From positions 2,852,001-2,916,000 of the forward strand of contig NZ_VFNU01000001.1 of NCBI RefSeq assembly GCF_006715725.1: 64,000 bases of DNA, given 5' to 3'. This DNA is from Nocardioides sp. SLBN-35. GTDB lineage: Bacteria > Actinomycetota > Actinomycetes > Propionibacteriales > Nocardioidaceae. A model generated the notes under the pieces. The model saw nothing but the letters and a program-made list of their open reading frames with translations, had not been told where the DNA came from and ran no database searches. This document shows positions 43,199 through 52,035 of this stretch, in pieces. How positions within the stretch are numbered: the stretch's first letter is position 1; every line of letters begins with the position of its first letter. The translations under genes were made by a program, and so were the position numbers.

Positions 43199-44314
43199 AT
43201 GGCGGATGAGAACACGTTCTACCAAGCGGTCCCGGTGGTCGTCTGGGGCACCGGCAACATGGGCCGCGCGTCCATCCGGGCGGTCGCGGCGCACCCTGGG
43301 CTGAGCCTGGCAGGGGTGATCGTCAGCGACCCGGCGAAGGTCGGGCGCGACGCCGGCGACCTCGCCGAGCTGGGGCGCACCCTGGGCGTCCGAGCGACCG
43401 CCGACGTCGATGCGGCCCTGGCGACCCTCGACGGCGGCGGCGCGGTCGCCTACACGGCGTCCGGCGAGCTGCGGCCCGACGAGGCCGTCGTCGACATCGC
43501 GCGAGCGCTGGCGAACGGCGCCGTGGTCGTGACGCCCTCGGTCTACGCGCTCTACGACCACCGCAGCGCGCCCGCCGAGCTGACCGACCCTCTCAGCAAG
43601 GCCTGCGCCGACGGCGGCAGCGCGCTGTTCGTCAGCGGCATCGACCCGGGCTGGGGCAACGACCTGCTGCCCGCGCTCGTCAGCGGCCTGGCCTCGGAGA
43701 TCGAGCAGGTGCGCTGCCAGGAGATCTTCGACTACTCGACGTACGACGCCGAGGACTCGGTCCGCTACATCGTCGGCATGGGCCAGCCGATGGACTACGA
43801 GCCGCCGATGGTGGCCGAGGGGATCCCCTCGATGGTCTGGGGCGGGCAGATCCGGCTGATCGCCCGGGCGCTGGGCGTCGAGGTGGACGAGCTGCGCGAG
43901 ACGGTGGAGCGGCGGGCGCTCGACGCGTCCGTGACCACCGCCCTCGGTGACTTCGAGGCCGGGACCCAGGGCGGGCTGAGGTTCGAGGTGCAGGGCATCG
44001 TCGGCGGCGCGCCGAAGATCGTCGTCGAGCACGTCACCCGGATCGCGGCGGCCTGCGCCACGGACTGGCCGATGCCGCCCGACGGCGGCGACGGCGCCCA
44101 CCGGGTGATCATCGAGGGCCGCCCGCGCATCGAGATCAACGTCGAGGCCACCGACGAGGGCGGCAACCGCGCCGCCGGCGGCAACGCCACCGCCGCCAAC
44201 CGGCTGGTCAACGCGATCCCGTGGCTGCGCACCGCCACGCCGGGCCTGTACGACGGCCTCGACGTGCCGCTCGTGCCGTCGACGTACCTGCGCACGATCG
44301 GCGAGGAGGCCTGA
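43199..44314 (+). CDS. DapB-like NAD(P)-dependent dehydrogenase
   Basis: The 371-residue protein has an N-terminal Rossmann fold (VVVWGTGNMGRASIRAVAAHPG) and resembles the dihydrodipicolinate-reductase N-terminal domain family also seen in 2,4-diaminopentanoate dehydrogenase-like enzymes. It is too long and its middle region too divergent to be a lysine-pathway DapB. It overlaps the next gene (CMD-like) by 1 nt, implying a two-gene catabolic operon. TAGTGT at 43186-43191 ends 7 nt before the ATG. Confidence 0.82.
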   Translation: MADENTFYQAVPVVVWGTGNMGRASIRAVAAHPGLSLAGVIVSDPAKVGRDAGDLAELGRTLGVRATADVDAALATLDGGGAVAYTASGELRPDEAVVDIARALANGAVVVTPSVYALYDHRSAPAELTDPLSKACADGGSALFVSGIDPGWGNDLLPALVSGLASEIEQVRCQEIFDYSTYDAEDSVRYIVGMGQPMDYEPPMVAEGIPSMVWGGQIRLIARALGVEVDELRETVERRALDASVTTALGDFEAGTQGGLRFEVQGIVGGAPKIVVEHVTRIAAACATDWPMPPDGGDGAHRVIIEGRPRIEINVEATDEGGNRAAGGNATAANRLVNAIPWLRTATPGLYDGLDVPLVPSTYLRTIGEEA

Positions 44315-44805
44315 TGTTCCTCGAGATCCCCGACGGCAAGGACCCGATCACCTACGTGTGGGGCGAGCTGGTGCCGGGCATCGGCCCCGCTGCGTCCACG
44401 CTCGCGATGAGCGTCTACGAGCACAGCACGCTCGGCCTGCGCGAGTTCGAGGCGGCCCGGCTGCGGATCGCGCAGGTCAACGGCTGCCTGTTCTGCCAGG
44501 ACTGGCGCACCGAGCGCGACGGACAGAGGGTCGAGGACACCTTCGACCGCGCCGTCCAGGACTGGCGCACCACGCGCGACTTCGACGACCGCACCCGCCT
44601 GGCGGCGGAGTACGCCGAGCGCTACGCCCTCGACCACCACGGCATCGACGACGGCTTCTGGCAGCGGATGCGCACGCACTACTCCGACCGCGAGATCGTC
44701 GAGCTGTCGATGTGCCTGGGGTCGTGGCTGGCGTTCGGCCGGCTCAACCGGGTGCTCGGCCTGGACGCGGCATGCGTCCTGCCGAGCCACGCCGGTCAGG
44801 CCTGA
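44314..44805 (+). CDS. Carboxymuconolactone decarboxylase/AhpD-fold protein
   Basis: A 163-residue CMD-family helical protein with an AhpD-type CxxC (VNGCLFCQDWR) and an LCLGSWLAFGRLNRVLGLD C-terminal segment. Such proteins are peroxidase-like or act in ring-cleavage pathways. It is translationally coupled (TGATG) to the DapB-like gene. The TGA stop is part of a palindrome shared with the convergent esterase gene. Function is inferred only at family level. Confidence 0.82.
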   Translation: MFLEIPDGKDPITYVWGELVPGIGPAASTLAMSVYEHSTLGLREFEAARLRIAQVNGCLFCQDWRTERDGQRVEDTFDRAVQDWRTTRDFDDRTRLAAEYAERYALDHHGIDDGFWQRMRTHYSDREIVELSMCLGSWLAFGRLNRVLGLDAACVLPSHAGQA

Positions 44806-44816
44806 GCGTCAGGCCT
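44798..44816. terminator. Inverted repeat joining two convergent stop codons
   Basis: AGGCCTGA-GCG-TCAGGCCT: 8-bp arms, each arm containing the TGA stop of one convergent gene (44803-44805 plus strand, 44811-44809 minus strand). Could act as a bidirectional terminator. The symmetry could partly come from both proteins ending in Ala before TGA. Confidence 0.5.
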
Positions 44817-45726
44817 CGCGGAGCAGCTCCGCGAACTGCGCGACGGTGTCGTCGGCCGCGGCCTGGCAGGCAGGCGACCACGGGCCCATGTCGAAGAAGC
44901 CGTGGATCAGCCCGGGGTAGGTCGTCTGGCGCACGGGTACGCCGGCCGCGGCCAGCCCGTCGGCGTACGCGATGCCCTCGTCGCGCAGCGGGTCGAACTC
45001 CGCCGTGACAACGACCGCGGGCGGCTGCCCGGTCAGGTCGCCGCGCAGCGGGGAGAGCAGTGGGTCGCTGAGGTCGGTGTCTGCCTCGACGTAGTTGCCG
45101 ACGAACCAGACCATGGTCGCGTCGTCGAGGAAGTACCCGGTCCCGTTCTCCTTGCGCGAGACGTAGTCGCCGAGCACGTCGGTCGCGGGATAGACGAGCA
45201 GCTGGGCCGCGATCCCGGGGACGTGCTGGGCCGCGACCGCGCACAGGTTGCCGCCCGCGGAGTCGCCGGCGAGGGCGAGGACCTCGCTGCCGCCGTACTC
45301 GCCGATGCGCGCCTGGACGTCGCGGACCGCGGCGATCGCGTCCTCGGCGGCTGCGGGGAAGCGGGCCTCGGGCCCGAGGCGGTAGTCGACCGCGACGACG
45401 ACGGAGCCGGTGCCGGCACAGATCGAGCGGGCCATCGCGGCGTGCGTGTCGAGGTCGCCGACCACCCAGCCGCCGCCGTGGAAGAGCACCACGGTCGGCA
45501 CCGGGCCGTCACCCTCGGGACGGTAGATCCGCGCGCGCAGCGGACCGGCGCCACCGGCCACCTCGTCCTCGGCGATCGAGCCGACGGGCGCCAGGCTCTC
45601 GGGCGGCCGTCCGCCCACGGTCAGGGCGCGGAACACGGTGCGGGCCTCGGCGGGGGACAGCTCGGACATGGGGGTGCCGGCCTCGATCGCCATGAGGAGA
45701 CCGGCCAGGGACGGGTCGACGGGCAT
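44809..45726 (-). CDS. Alpha/beta hydrolase of the hormone-sensitive lipase/esterase family
   Basis: The 305-residue enzyme has the HSL-type oxyanion motif HGGGWVVGD and nucleophile motif GDSAGGN (S156), and a catalytic Asp/His pair is likely in EFDPLRDEG and HGFFDMG. Substrate and physiological role unknown; such esterases are frequent near catabolic operons. TAGCGT on the minus strand (45733-45738) ends 6 nt before the ATG. Confidence 0.92.
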   Translation of the reverse strand: MPVDPSLAGLLMAIEAGTPMSELSPAEARTVFRALTVGGRPPESLAPVGSIAEDEVAGGAGPLRARIYRPEGDGPVPTVVLFHGGGWVVGDLDTHAAMARSICAGTGSVVVAVDYRLGPEARFPAAAEDAIAAVRDVQARIGEYGGSEVLALAGDSAGGNLCAVAAQHVPGIAAQLLVYPATDVLGDYVSRKENGTGYFLDDATMVWFVGNYVEADTDLSDPLLSPLRGDLTGQPPAVVVTAEFDPLRDEGIAYADGLAAAGVPVRQTTYPGLIHGFFDMGPWSPACQAAADDTVAQFAELLREA

Positions 45727-45750
45727 GGCCTGACGCTAGTGCCCCACGGC

Positions 45751-46356
45751 TCAGGTGGGCCACTCCGGCGGGTAGTCCTCGGCCGCGGCGTCGTGCTGCT
45801 TGCGCAGCTTCTTCATCGCCTTCGCCGAGATCCGGTCGCCGAACACGGTGCCGAGGGTGTGGTCGGTCTCGTGCTGCAGGCACTTGGCGAGCAGACCGTC
45901 GCCCTCGAAGCGCACCGGGGCGCCGTCGAGACCGGTGCCCTCGACCACCGCGTAGTCCGGCCGGGCGCAGTCGACGAACGCGCCGGGGTACGACAGGCAG
46001 CCCTCGGGGCTGTCGTCGAGGCGCCGGGACACGCCCTCGGGCTCGACCAGGACCGGGTTGCACACGACCCCGACGACCCGCGTGCCCTCGGCGTCGGGGC
46101 AGTCGAAGACGAACATCGCGACGTCCTCGCCGATCTGGCAGGCGGCCAGGCCGACCCCGTCGGCGGCGTACATGCTCGCGACCATGTCGGCGGCCAGCGC
46201 GGTGAGGGCGGCGTCGTAGACCTCGACCCGGGCCTGGGGGCGGTGCATGACCGGCGTGCCCCAGCGGGTCATCGGGCGGACCCGCCCGTTGCGGGGCAGC
46301 GGTCCGTACGGCGCCAGCACGGCCTCCGGGGTCGTGTCGTCGAGGTCCTCGGGCAT
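45751..46356 (-). CDS. def: Peptide deformylase
   Basis: The 201-residue metalloenzyme removes the N-formyl group from nascent proteins. Motif 1 GVGLAACQ (residues 67-74), motif 2 EGCLS (118-122, C120 metal ligand) and motif 3 QHETDH (H162, E163, H166) are intact. The N-terminal extension of about 25 residues and the C-terminal basic tail are usual for actinobacterial forms. No fmt gene is adjacent. TAGCAT on the minus strand (46363-46368) ends 6 nt before the ATG. Confidence 0.95.
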   Translation of the reverse strand: MPEDLDDTTPEAVLAPYGPLPRNGRVRPMTRWGTPVMHRPQARVEVYDAALTALAADMVASMYAADGVGLAACQIGEDVAMFVFDCPDAEGTRVVGVVCNPVLVEPEGVSRRLDDSPEGCLSYPGAFVDCARPDYAVVEGTGLDGAPVRFEGDGLLAKCLQHETDHTLGTVFGDRISAKAMKKLRKQHDAAAEDYPPEWPT

Positions 46357-46376
46357 GGGCCCATGCTAGGAGAGCG

Positions 46377-47798
46377 CTAGTGCGGGGTGAGCCGGTGGTG
46401 GGCCGACGGGGGCACGGTGCCCTTCGGTGCGTCGGTGGGGACGTGCGTGACGGGCACGGGGACGTAGACGGGCTGCGGGACCGGCTGGGGCTGCGGCAGG
46501 GGACGTGGCAGCACCCGGATCCGGGTGCCGGGCGTGACGCTGGCCCCGTTGCCCTTCGCGGCGGCCACGGCGACCCGGACCGTCCACCGCCCGGTGTTGC
46601 TCGCCCTCACCCGCAGCGCGAACCTGCCGTTGGCCCGCGTCCTGGCCCGGTCGACGGTGCGCCAGTGCTTGCCCACCTTGCGCTGGAGCGTCACCCGGAC
46701 GCCGGCGTCACCCGGCGCGACCCGGCCCTTGACCCGGATCGGCTGACCCTGCCGGACCCGGGTGGCGGGCGCGCGGGCGTCGACCTGCCGCGCCACGGTG
46801 ACCAGCAGGGTCGCGGACGTGCTGGCCTCGAAGGTGTCGTCGCCGCTCGTGCGGACCTGGTACTCGGTCTGGCGGTCCGGCTGGACGTGGAACTGGGCGT
46901 AGGTGTCGGTCCCGAAGCCGCCGCTCGCGACGGGGGAGAAGTCGGGAGCACCCCACGGGCGTGCCCACAGGGTCGCCGTTCCCGGGACGTACCCGGGCGA
47001 CCACACGCCGTCACCGGGTGTCTTGGCGTCGGCCAGCAGGTAGTGGTCCTGTCCCTTGACGAGGTCCAGGCGGGTGATCCCTCGCTCGAGGTCGCTGCTG
47101 TGGTGGGTCGGTGCCGCCGAGATGAAGGCCTGGGACGGCACGCCCTCGAAGTCGTACGTCGTCGCGCCGGTCGTCGTCCGGATGCGGAGGTCGTCGAAGA
47201 AGAAGTCGCGGCCGCGGCAGCCGAGCTCGAAGGCGATCCGGGCCCGCCCGGGTGACCCCCAGTCGTCGGCCTCCTGCGCGAGCGTGCGGTCCTCGTCGGC
47301 GAGCGTCGCGTCGTCGGACCAGTACCAGTCCGTCGCGATGTCGGCGACGTCGTCGCCCGCGTGCCGGCCGCCCAGGCCTGAGACGTCGTAGCGGCCCTCC
47401 AGCCAGAGCGGGTCCGGCCCCTCATCGAGGTAGAGCCTGATCACGATCTGGCCGTCGCGGGCGAAGCCGGGGGAGACGCTCGGGTGGTAGGTCGCGAGGG
47501 ACGCGTCCAGCAGGGTGCTCGGCTCCGCCACCCACACGGCGACGCCGGCCATGCCGCCGCTCTGCCCGCCGAACGCGAGGCCGATCGCGTGGTCGCCGAG
47601 GACGTCGTCGCGGCGGTAGGCGGCGTACGGCGCCCGGAGCACGCCACCGGGGCACGGGTCCGCGACGTACTCCAGCACGCCGTGGGGGAAGGCGTAGCCG
47701 TTGACCACCACCGTCTGCGCGGCCGCGAGCGCGGGCGGTGGCGGCACGACGCCGAGCGCGGCGAGTGCCGCCGTCACTGTCACGAGGATCCTGCGCAT
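46377..47798 (-). CDS. Secreted protein with Ig-like/beta-sandwich repeats
   Basis: A 473-residue protein with a signal peptide (positively charged start MRRILV, hydrophobic core, AAA cleavage region near residue 27). The mature protein is rich in beta-strand residues, lacks cysteine clusters apart from two, and its C-terminal region (residues about 350-430) has the Lys/Arg-patterned beta repeats of bacterial Ig-like/SCP-type extracellular domains, ending in a Pro-rich tail. No enzymatic motif was recognised. The ATG at 47798 is chosen for its signal peptide; the longer frame is a shadow. Likely cell-surface or extracellular. Confidence 0.72.
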   Translation of the reverse strand: MRRILVTVTAALAALGVVPPPPALAAAQTVVVNGYAFPHGVLEYVADPCPGGVLRAPYAAYRRDDVLGDHAIGLAFGGQSGGMAGVAVWVAEPSTLLDASLATYHPSVSPGFARDGQIVIRLYLDEGPDPLWLEGRYDVSGLGGRHAGDDVADIATDWYWSDDATLADEDRTLAQEADDWGSPGRARIAFELGCRGRDFFFDDLRIRTTTGATTYDFEGVPSQAFISAAPTHHSSDLERGITRLDLVKGQDHYLLADAKTPGDGVWSPGYVPGTATLWARPWGAPDFSPVASGGFGTDTYAQFHVQPDRQTEYQVRTSGDDTFEASTSATLLVTVARQVDARAPATRVRQGQPIRVKGRVAPGDAGVRVTLQRKVGKHWRTVDRARTRANGRFALRVRASNTGRWTVRVAVAAAKGNGASVTPGTRIRVLPRPLPQPQPVPQPVYVPVPVTHVPTDAPKGTVPPSAHHRLTPH

Positions 47799-47939
47799 CG
47801 TCGCCCCCAGGTGTCTGCGACCGGTGATCGTCCCGTGCAGCCGAACGTACGGTCGCCGGAGCCGCCGTGCCGTCCCCCGAACTCGGTATAGATCGGTCGG
47901 GACCGGCCGTACGACGGGCGCCGGTGCGATGGTGCTCGG

Positions 47940-49376
47940 GTGGAGACCCACCACGAGCTGGCCGCTCTGGTGGCCCGACTGGGACCGGCGGTGCTCGACG
48001 ACCCGCAGGACTTCCGCGCGGCCTTCGACGACTACGCCCCGGCCGGCCGGACGACCGACGGCCAGGTCAACCTGCTCACCGACGCCATCCGGCTCGGCGC
48101 GCTCGCCCGCGTGCTGGCCCAGCTCGCCGAGGGGGCCCAGCCCCGGCACACCCTCGACGCGCAGGCCTTCCGGCTGGCCCGGCTGCGCGGTGGAGCGGAC
48201 GTGATGAGCGCGCGCTGGGCGCTCGCGGCGCTGCTGTTCGCGCTGGGCAAGGTGAGCGAGGACGAGGTGGCCGGCTCGCAGCCGCGCACGGTGCTCCCCG
48301 AGGAGCGCACCGTCCTGGCCGGCCCGCTCCTGCCGCTGTCGCTCGCGCCGCCGTCGCGCGAGGTGGAGCGCTCACGAGCGCGGAGCGGCCTGAAGGTCGC
48401 GGCCCTGGTGGCGGTGGCCGTCCTGGTCGTCGTCGCGCTCATCGTGCTGGCGGTGGTCGTGTCGCGCGGCGAGGGCACACCACGGTCCGGTCCGGCCCGG
48501 CGCGCCGCGCCGCCGGACCTGCGCGTGGTGCCGGCCGGGACGGTCGTGGGCACCGGAGACCCGGCCGGTGCCGGTGTCGTCGCCGCGACCCTGGCCGGAC
48601 GCACCGCCGGCGTGCGGGTCGGCGACCTGGGTGCGGTCGAGCAGGCCGAGGACGAGATCGGGGTGCTGCTCTCCGCGCCCGGCAGTCGGCTGCGCAGGTT
48701 CACGCTCGCCGACGGGCCGTGCCAGGACCAGCCGTGCGCCCCGTGGGCCGCGGCCGGTCTGGCGGTCGTCGTCGACGGCATGGCAGTGCCGCTGCCGGCC
48801 GGCGGACCGTCGTACGTGGTCGCGGTGCCGGACGGCGCGAGCGTCGAGCTGCGCCTCGACGCGGACGGCTACGACCAGCGGGTCTCGCTGGTCGACGGTA
48901 CGGCGACCGGACGCAACATCGCGGTCCTCACCCGGCCCGACCCGCAGGCCGACCTCGACGCCGACCTCGTGCTGCGTCCGACCGCGGACGCACCGCTCGG
49001 CCCCGACGCGGTGCGCTCGGTCCACGTCGGCCTGGCGCGGCTGTTCTTCTTCAACGGCCCGCGTGGACTGCGGGACCCGGGCCAGGCCTATCTCGCGGTC
49101 GAGGTCACCTACACGACGCCCGACGACCCGCGCCCGCGCGGCTTCGAGCTCGCCGAGCTGCACCTCGAGGCGGACGACGGGACGGCGTTCCCTCGCCGGG
49201 ACCTCTCCCCGGACACGCCCACGCCGGACCCGGCCTTCGTCGTACCGGCGTCGTTCACGTCGGGGACGCTGGTGATCGAGGGCACCCGGCGGGTCACCAC
49301 CCGCACGAGCACGGGCGGGACGGGCAGTGTGCTGCTGACCTTGCCGCGCACGACGATCGGGGTCCGGATCGACTGA
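47940..49376 (+). CDS. Single-pass membrane protein with extracytoplasmic domain
   Basis: A 478-residue protein with a soluble helical N-terminal domain (residues 1-150), one membrane segment near residues 150-172 (LKVAALVAVAVLVVVALIVLAVVV) and a C-terminal domain of about 300 residues, predicted outside the membrane. I do not recognise the domains with certainty; the N-terminal part resembles small regulatory domains of actinobacterial effector-associated proteins. The GTG lies after a GATGGT box with a 6-nt gap. It ends 71 bp before the acyl-CoA dehydrogenase operon. Function not assigned. Confidence 0.68.
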   Translation: METHHELAALVARLGPAVLDDPQDFRAAFDDYAPAGRTTDGQVNLLTDAIRLGALARVLAQLAEGAQPRHTLDAQAFRLARLRGGADVMSARWALAALLFALGKVSEDEVAGSQPRTVLPEERTVLAGPLLPLSLAPPSREVERSRARSGLKVAALVAVAVLVVVALIVLAVVVSRGEGTPRSGPARRAAPPDLRVVPAGTVVGTGDPAGAGVVAATLAGRTAGVRVGDLGAVEQAEDEIGVLLSAPGSRLRRFTLADGPCQDQPCAPWAAAGLAVVVDGMAVPLPAGGPSYVVAVPDGASVELRLDADGYDQRVSLVDGTATGRNIAVLTRPDPQADLDADLVLRPTADAPLGPDAVRSVHVGLARLFFFNGPRGLRDPGQAYLAVEVTYTTPDDPRPRGFELAELHLEADDGTAFPRRDLSPDTPTPDPAFVVPASFTSGTLVIEGTRRVTTRTSTGGTGSVLLTLPRTTIGVRID

Positions 49377-49421
49377 CGCCCAGATCACACGCGGTGATTT
49401 GGGACCATCTGTAGCGCAATG

Positions 49422-49448
49422 TGTAACTCATAGTTACATTTAGTGTCA
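49422..49448 (+). promoter_or_regulatory. TetR-like operator overlapping the acyl-CoA dehydrogenase promoter
   Basis: TGTAACT-CAT-AGTTACA (49422-49438) is a perfect dyad. A TACATT hexamer (49435-49440) overlaps its right arm and ends 7 nt before the ATG at 49448, so binding would block the -10 region. Fatty-acid regulators of the TetR family use sites like this; no regulator gene is adjacent. Confidence 0.7.
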
Positions 49449-50818
49449 TGTCCCTGATCAGCAACCTCAAGCCGGGCGGCAAGCACGGGGTCCCGAGCAG
49501 CGAGAGCCGTGACCCGATCGGTTACCTCGTCGCCGGCCTCAACCGGCTCGCCCAGACCGACCTCCTCGACAAGGTCCGCCTCCGCAAGCCGGCCGAGCAG
49601 GCGGTCTTCTCCGTCACCCGGACCGGGTTCAAGACCATGACCAACGCGAGCCGCACGTTCGCGAAGGCCGGCAAGGGCGGCCAGCCCGGCACCCGGCCGA
49701 CCAACGCCGCCGCGAGCGGCGTCTTCGACCTCACCCCGGGCGAGGACGAGCAGATGCTCGTCGACGTCGTCACCGAGTTCGCCGACGAGGTCGTCCGGCC
49801 CGCCGCGGCCGAGGCCGACAAGGCCTGCGCGGCGCCCGACGACCTGCTCAAGGCCAGCCTCGAGATCGGCCTGCCGATCCTCGGCCTGCCCGAGTCGCTC
49901 GGCGGCGTCTCCGAGGAGCGCTCGGCCATGGCCGGCACCCTCGTCGCCGAGGCCCTCGCCAAGGGCGACATGGGCCTGGCCGTCGCGACGCTGGCGCCCG
50001 GCTCGGTCGCCACCGCGATCGGGCTGTGGGGCACCGACGCCCAGCAGCAGACCTACCTCCCGGCGTTCAGCGCCGAGGACGGCACCGTGCCGGCGGCCGC
50101 GTTGGCGCTCACCGAGCCCACCGTCCTGTTCGACGTGCTCACCCCGTCGACCACCGCGAAGAAGGCCGGCGACGGCTACGTCCTCAACGGCACCAAGAGC
50201 CTGGTGGCCCGCGGCGACAGCGCCGAGCTGTTCGTCGTCGGCGCCAGCCTCGACGGCAAGCCCGTCCTGTTCCTCGTCGAGTCCTCCACCGAGGGCCTCT
50301 CGGTCGAGGGCGACCCGGCGATGGGCGTGCGCGCCGCGTCGATGACCAAGCTGGTCCTCGAGGACGTCAAGGTCCCGGCGGATGCCGTGCTGGGCGAGAC
50401 CGACGGGTCGACGTACACCGAGTGCGTGCGCCTGTCCCGTCTCGCCTGGTGCGCCCTCGCGGTCGGCACCGGCCAGGCCGTGCTCGACTACGTGACGCCG
50501 TACGTCAAGGGCCGCGAGGCCTTCGGCGAGCCCATCGCCAACCGCCAGTCGGTGGCGTTCATGGTCGCGAACATCGCGATCGAGCTGCAGGGAATGCGGC
50601 TGCTGACCTACCGCGCCGCCTCGCGCGCCGCGGCCGGCAAGGACTTCTCCCGCGAAGTCGCCCTGGCCCGCAAGGCGTGCACCGACAAGGGCATGCAGAT
50701 CGGCCTCGACGGCGTCCAGCTGCTCGGTGGCCACGGGTTCGTCAAGGAGCACCCGGTCGAGCGGTGGTACCGCGACCTGCGTGCCATCGGCATCATGGAA
50801 GGGACGGTGCTGGTCTGA
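49448..50818 (+). CDS. Acyl-CoA dehydrogenase with long N-terminal extension, first of a pair
   Basis: A 456-residue ACAD-family protein. The first ~85 residues are a basic extension before the ACAD N-terminal helices begin; the acyl-CoA/FAD middle region follows (VLNGTKSLVARGDSAELFVVGASLDGKP) and the C-terminal domain ends almost immediately after IMEGTVLV, only four residues beyond the usual catalytic Glu-Gly-Thr. This lacks the final helix of normal ACADs. It overlaps the next ACAD by 1 nt (TGATG), so a heteromeric enzyme is likely, as known for paired FadE enzymes. Confidence 0.88.
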   Translation: MSLISNLKPGGKHGVPSSESRDPIGYLVAGLNRLAQTDLLDKVRLRKPAEQAVFSVTRTGFKTMTNASRTFAKAGKGGQPGTRPTNAAASGVFDLTPGEDEQMLVDVVTEFADEVVRPAAAEADKACAAPDDLLKASLEIGLPILGLPESLGGVSEERSAMAGTLVAEALAKGDMGLAVATLAPGSVATAIGLWGTDAQQQTYLPAFSAEDGTVPAAALALTEPTVLFDVLTPSTTAKKAGDGYVLNGTKSLVARGDSAELFVVGASLDGKPVLFLVESSTEGLSVEGDPAMGVRAASMTKLVLEDVKVPADAVLGETDGSTYTECVRLSRLAWCALAVGTGQAVLDYVTPYVKGREAFGEPIANRQSVAFMVANIAIELQGMRLLTYRAASRAAAGKDFSREVALARKACTDKGMQIGLDGVQLLGGHGFVKEHPVERWYRDLRAIGIMEGTVLV

Positions 50819-52035
50819 TGGCCATCAACCTCGAGGTTCCGAAGAAGCACCGGGCGCTGGTCGACCAGGCCCACCAGGTCGCGATGAACATGCTGCGACC
50901 GATCTCTCGCAAGTACGACATCGCCGAGCACGAGTACCCCAAGGAGCTCGACATGCTCGCGGCGATGATCGACGGGCTCTCCGAGTCCGGCGCGAGCGAG
51001 GGTGCCGGCGCGACCGGCGTACGTCGTGACAGCGACGACTCAGACAAGAAGAGCGTCAAGAACGGCGCCAACCTGGCCTCCGTGACCTCGGTCGCCGAGA
51101 TGTGCTGGGGCGACACCGGCCTCCTGCTGTCGATGCCCCGCCAGGGCCTCGGCAACTCGGCCATCGCCTCGGTCGCCAACGACGAGCAGCTCGAGCGCTT
51201 CAAGGGCCGCTGGGCCTCGATGGCGATCACCGAGCCGTCGTTCGGCTCCGACTCGGCCGCGATCTCCACCACCGCGGTGCTCGACGGCGACGAGTACGTC
51301 ATCAACGGCGAGAAGATCTTCGTCACCTCCGGTGAGCGCTCCGACTGCATCGTCGTGTGGGCGACCCTCGACAAGTCCCTGGGCCGCGCGGCGATCAAGT
51401 CGTTCGTGGTCGAGAAGGGCACGCCGGGCGTCAAGGTCGAGCGGCTCGAGGAGAAGCTCGGCATCCGCGCCTCCGACACCGCGGTGATCACGTTCACCGA
51501 CGCCCGGGTCCCGAAGGACAACCTCCTCGGCTCACCGGAGATCAACGTCGAGCAGGGCTTCGCCGGCGCGATGGCGACCTTCGACAACACCCGGCCGCTG
51601 GTCGCCGCGATGGCCGTGGGCTGCGCCCGTGCCTCGCTCGACCTGACCCGCGACCTGCTCGAGGAGGCCGGGATCGAGGTCGACTACGACAAGCCGGCGA
51701 TCCTGCAGAGTGCGGCGGCGGCGAAGTTCCTCCAGCTCGAGTCCGACTGGGAGGCCGGGCGCCTGCTCACCCTCCAGGCCGCGTGGATGGCCGACAACCG
51801 CAAGCCCAACTCGCTCGAGGCCTCCATGGCCAAGGCGAAGGCCGGCCGGGTCGGCTCCGACGTGACGCTGTCGTGCGTCGAGCTGTGCGCCTCGATCGGC
51901 TACAGCGAGGAGGAGCTGCTCGAGAAGTGGGCGCGCGACTCCAAGATCCTCGACATCTTCGAGGGCACCCAGCAGATCCAGCAGCTGATCGTCGCCAGGC
52001 GGGTGCTCGGCCTGTCGAGCGCCGAGCTGAAGTGA
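50818..52035 (+). CDS. Acyl-CoA dehydrogenase, second of a pair
   Basis: A 405-residue ACAD with the FAD motif MAITEPSFGSDSAAISTTA, the TIRASDTAVITFTDARVP segment in the form LGIRASDTAVITFTDA, and the catalytic Glu in DIFEGTQQIQQLIVARRVLG. Unlike its partner it has a complete C-terminus. It is translationally coupled to the first gene, so both act together in acyl-CoA oxidation under the TGTAACT dyad operator. Chain-length specificity is unknown. Confidence 0.92.
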   Translation: MAINLEVPKKHRALVDQAHQVAMNMLRPISRKYDIAEHEYPKELDMLAAMIDGLSESGASEGAGATGVRRDSDDSDKKSVKNGANLASVTSVAEMCWGDTGLLLSMPRQGLGNSAIASVANDEQLERFKGRWASMAITEPSFGSDSAAISTTAVLDGDEYVINGEKIFVTSGERSDCIVVWATLDKSLGRAAIKSFVVEKGTPGVKVERLEEKLGIRASDTAVITFTDARVPKDNLLGSPEINVEQGFAGAMATFDNTRPLVAAMAVGCARASLDLTRDLLEEAGIEVDYDKPAILQSAAAAKFLQLESDWEAGRLLTLQAAWMADNRKPNSLEASMAKAKAGRVGSDVTLSCVELCASIGYSEEELLEKWARDSKILDIFEGTQQIQQLIVARRVLGLSSAELK

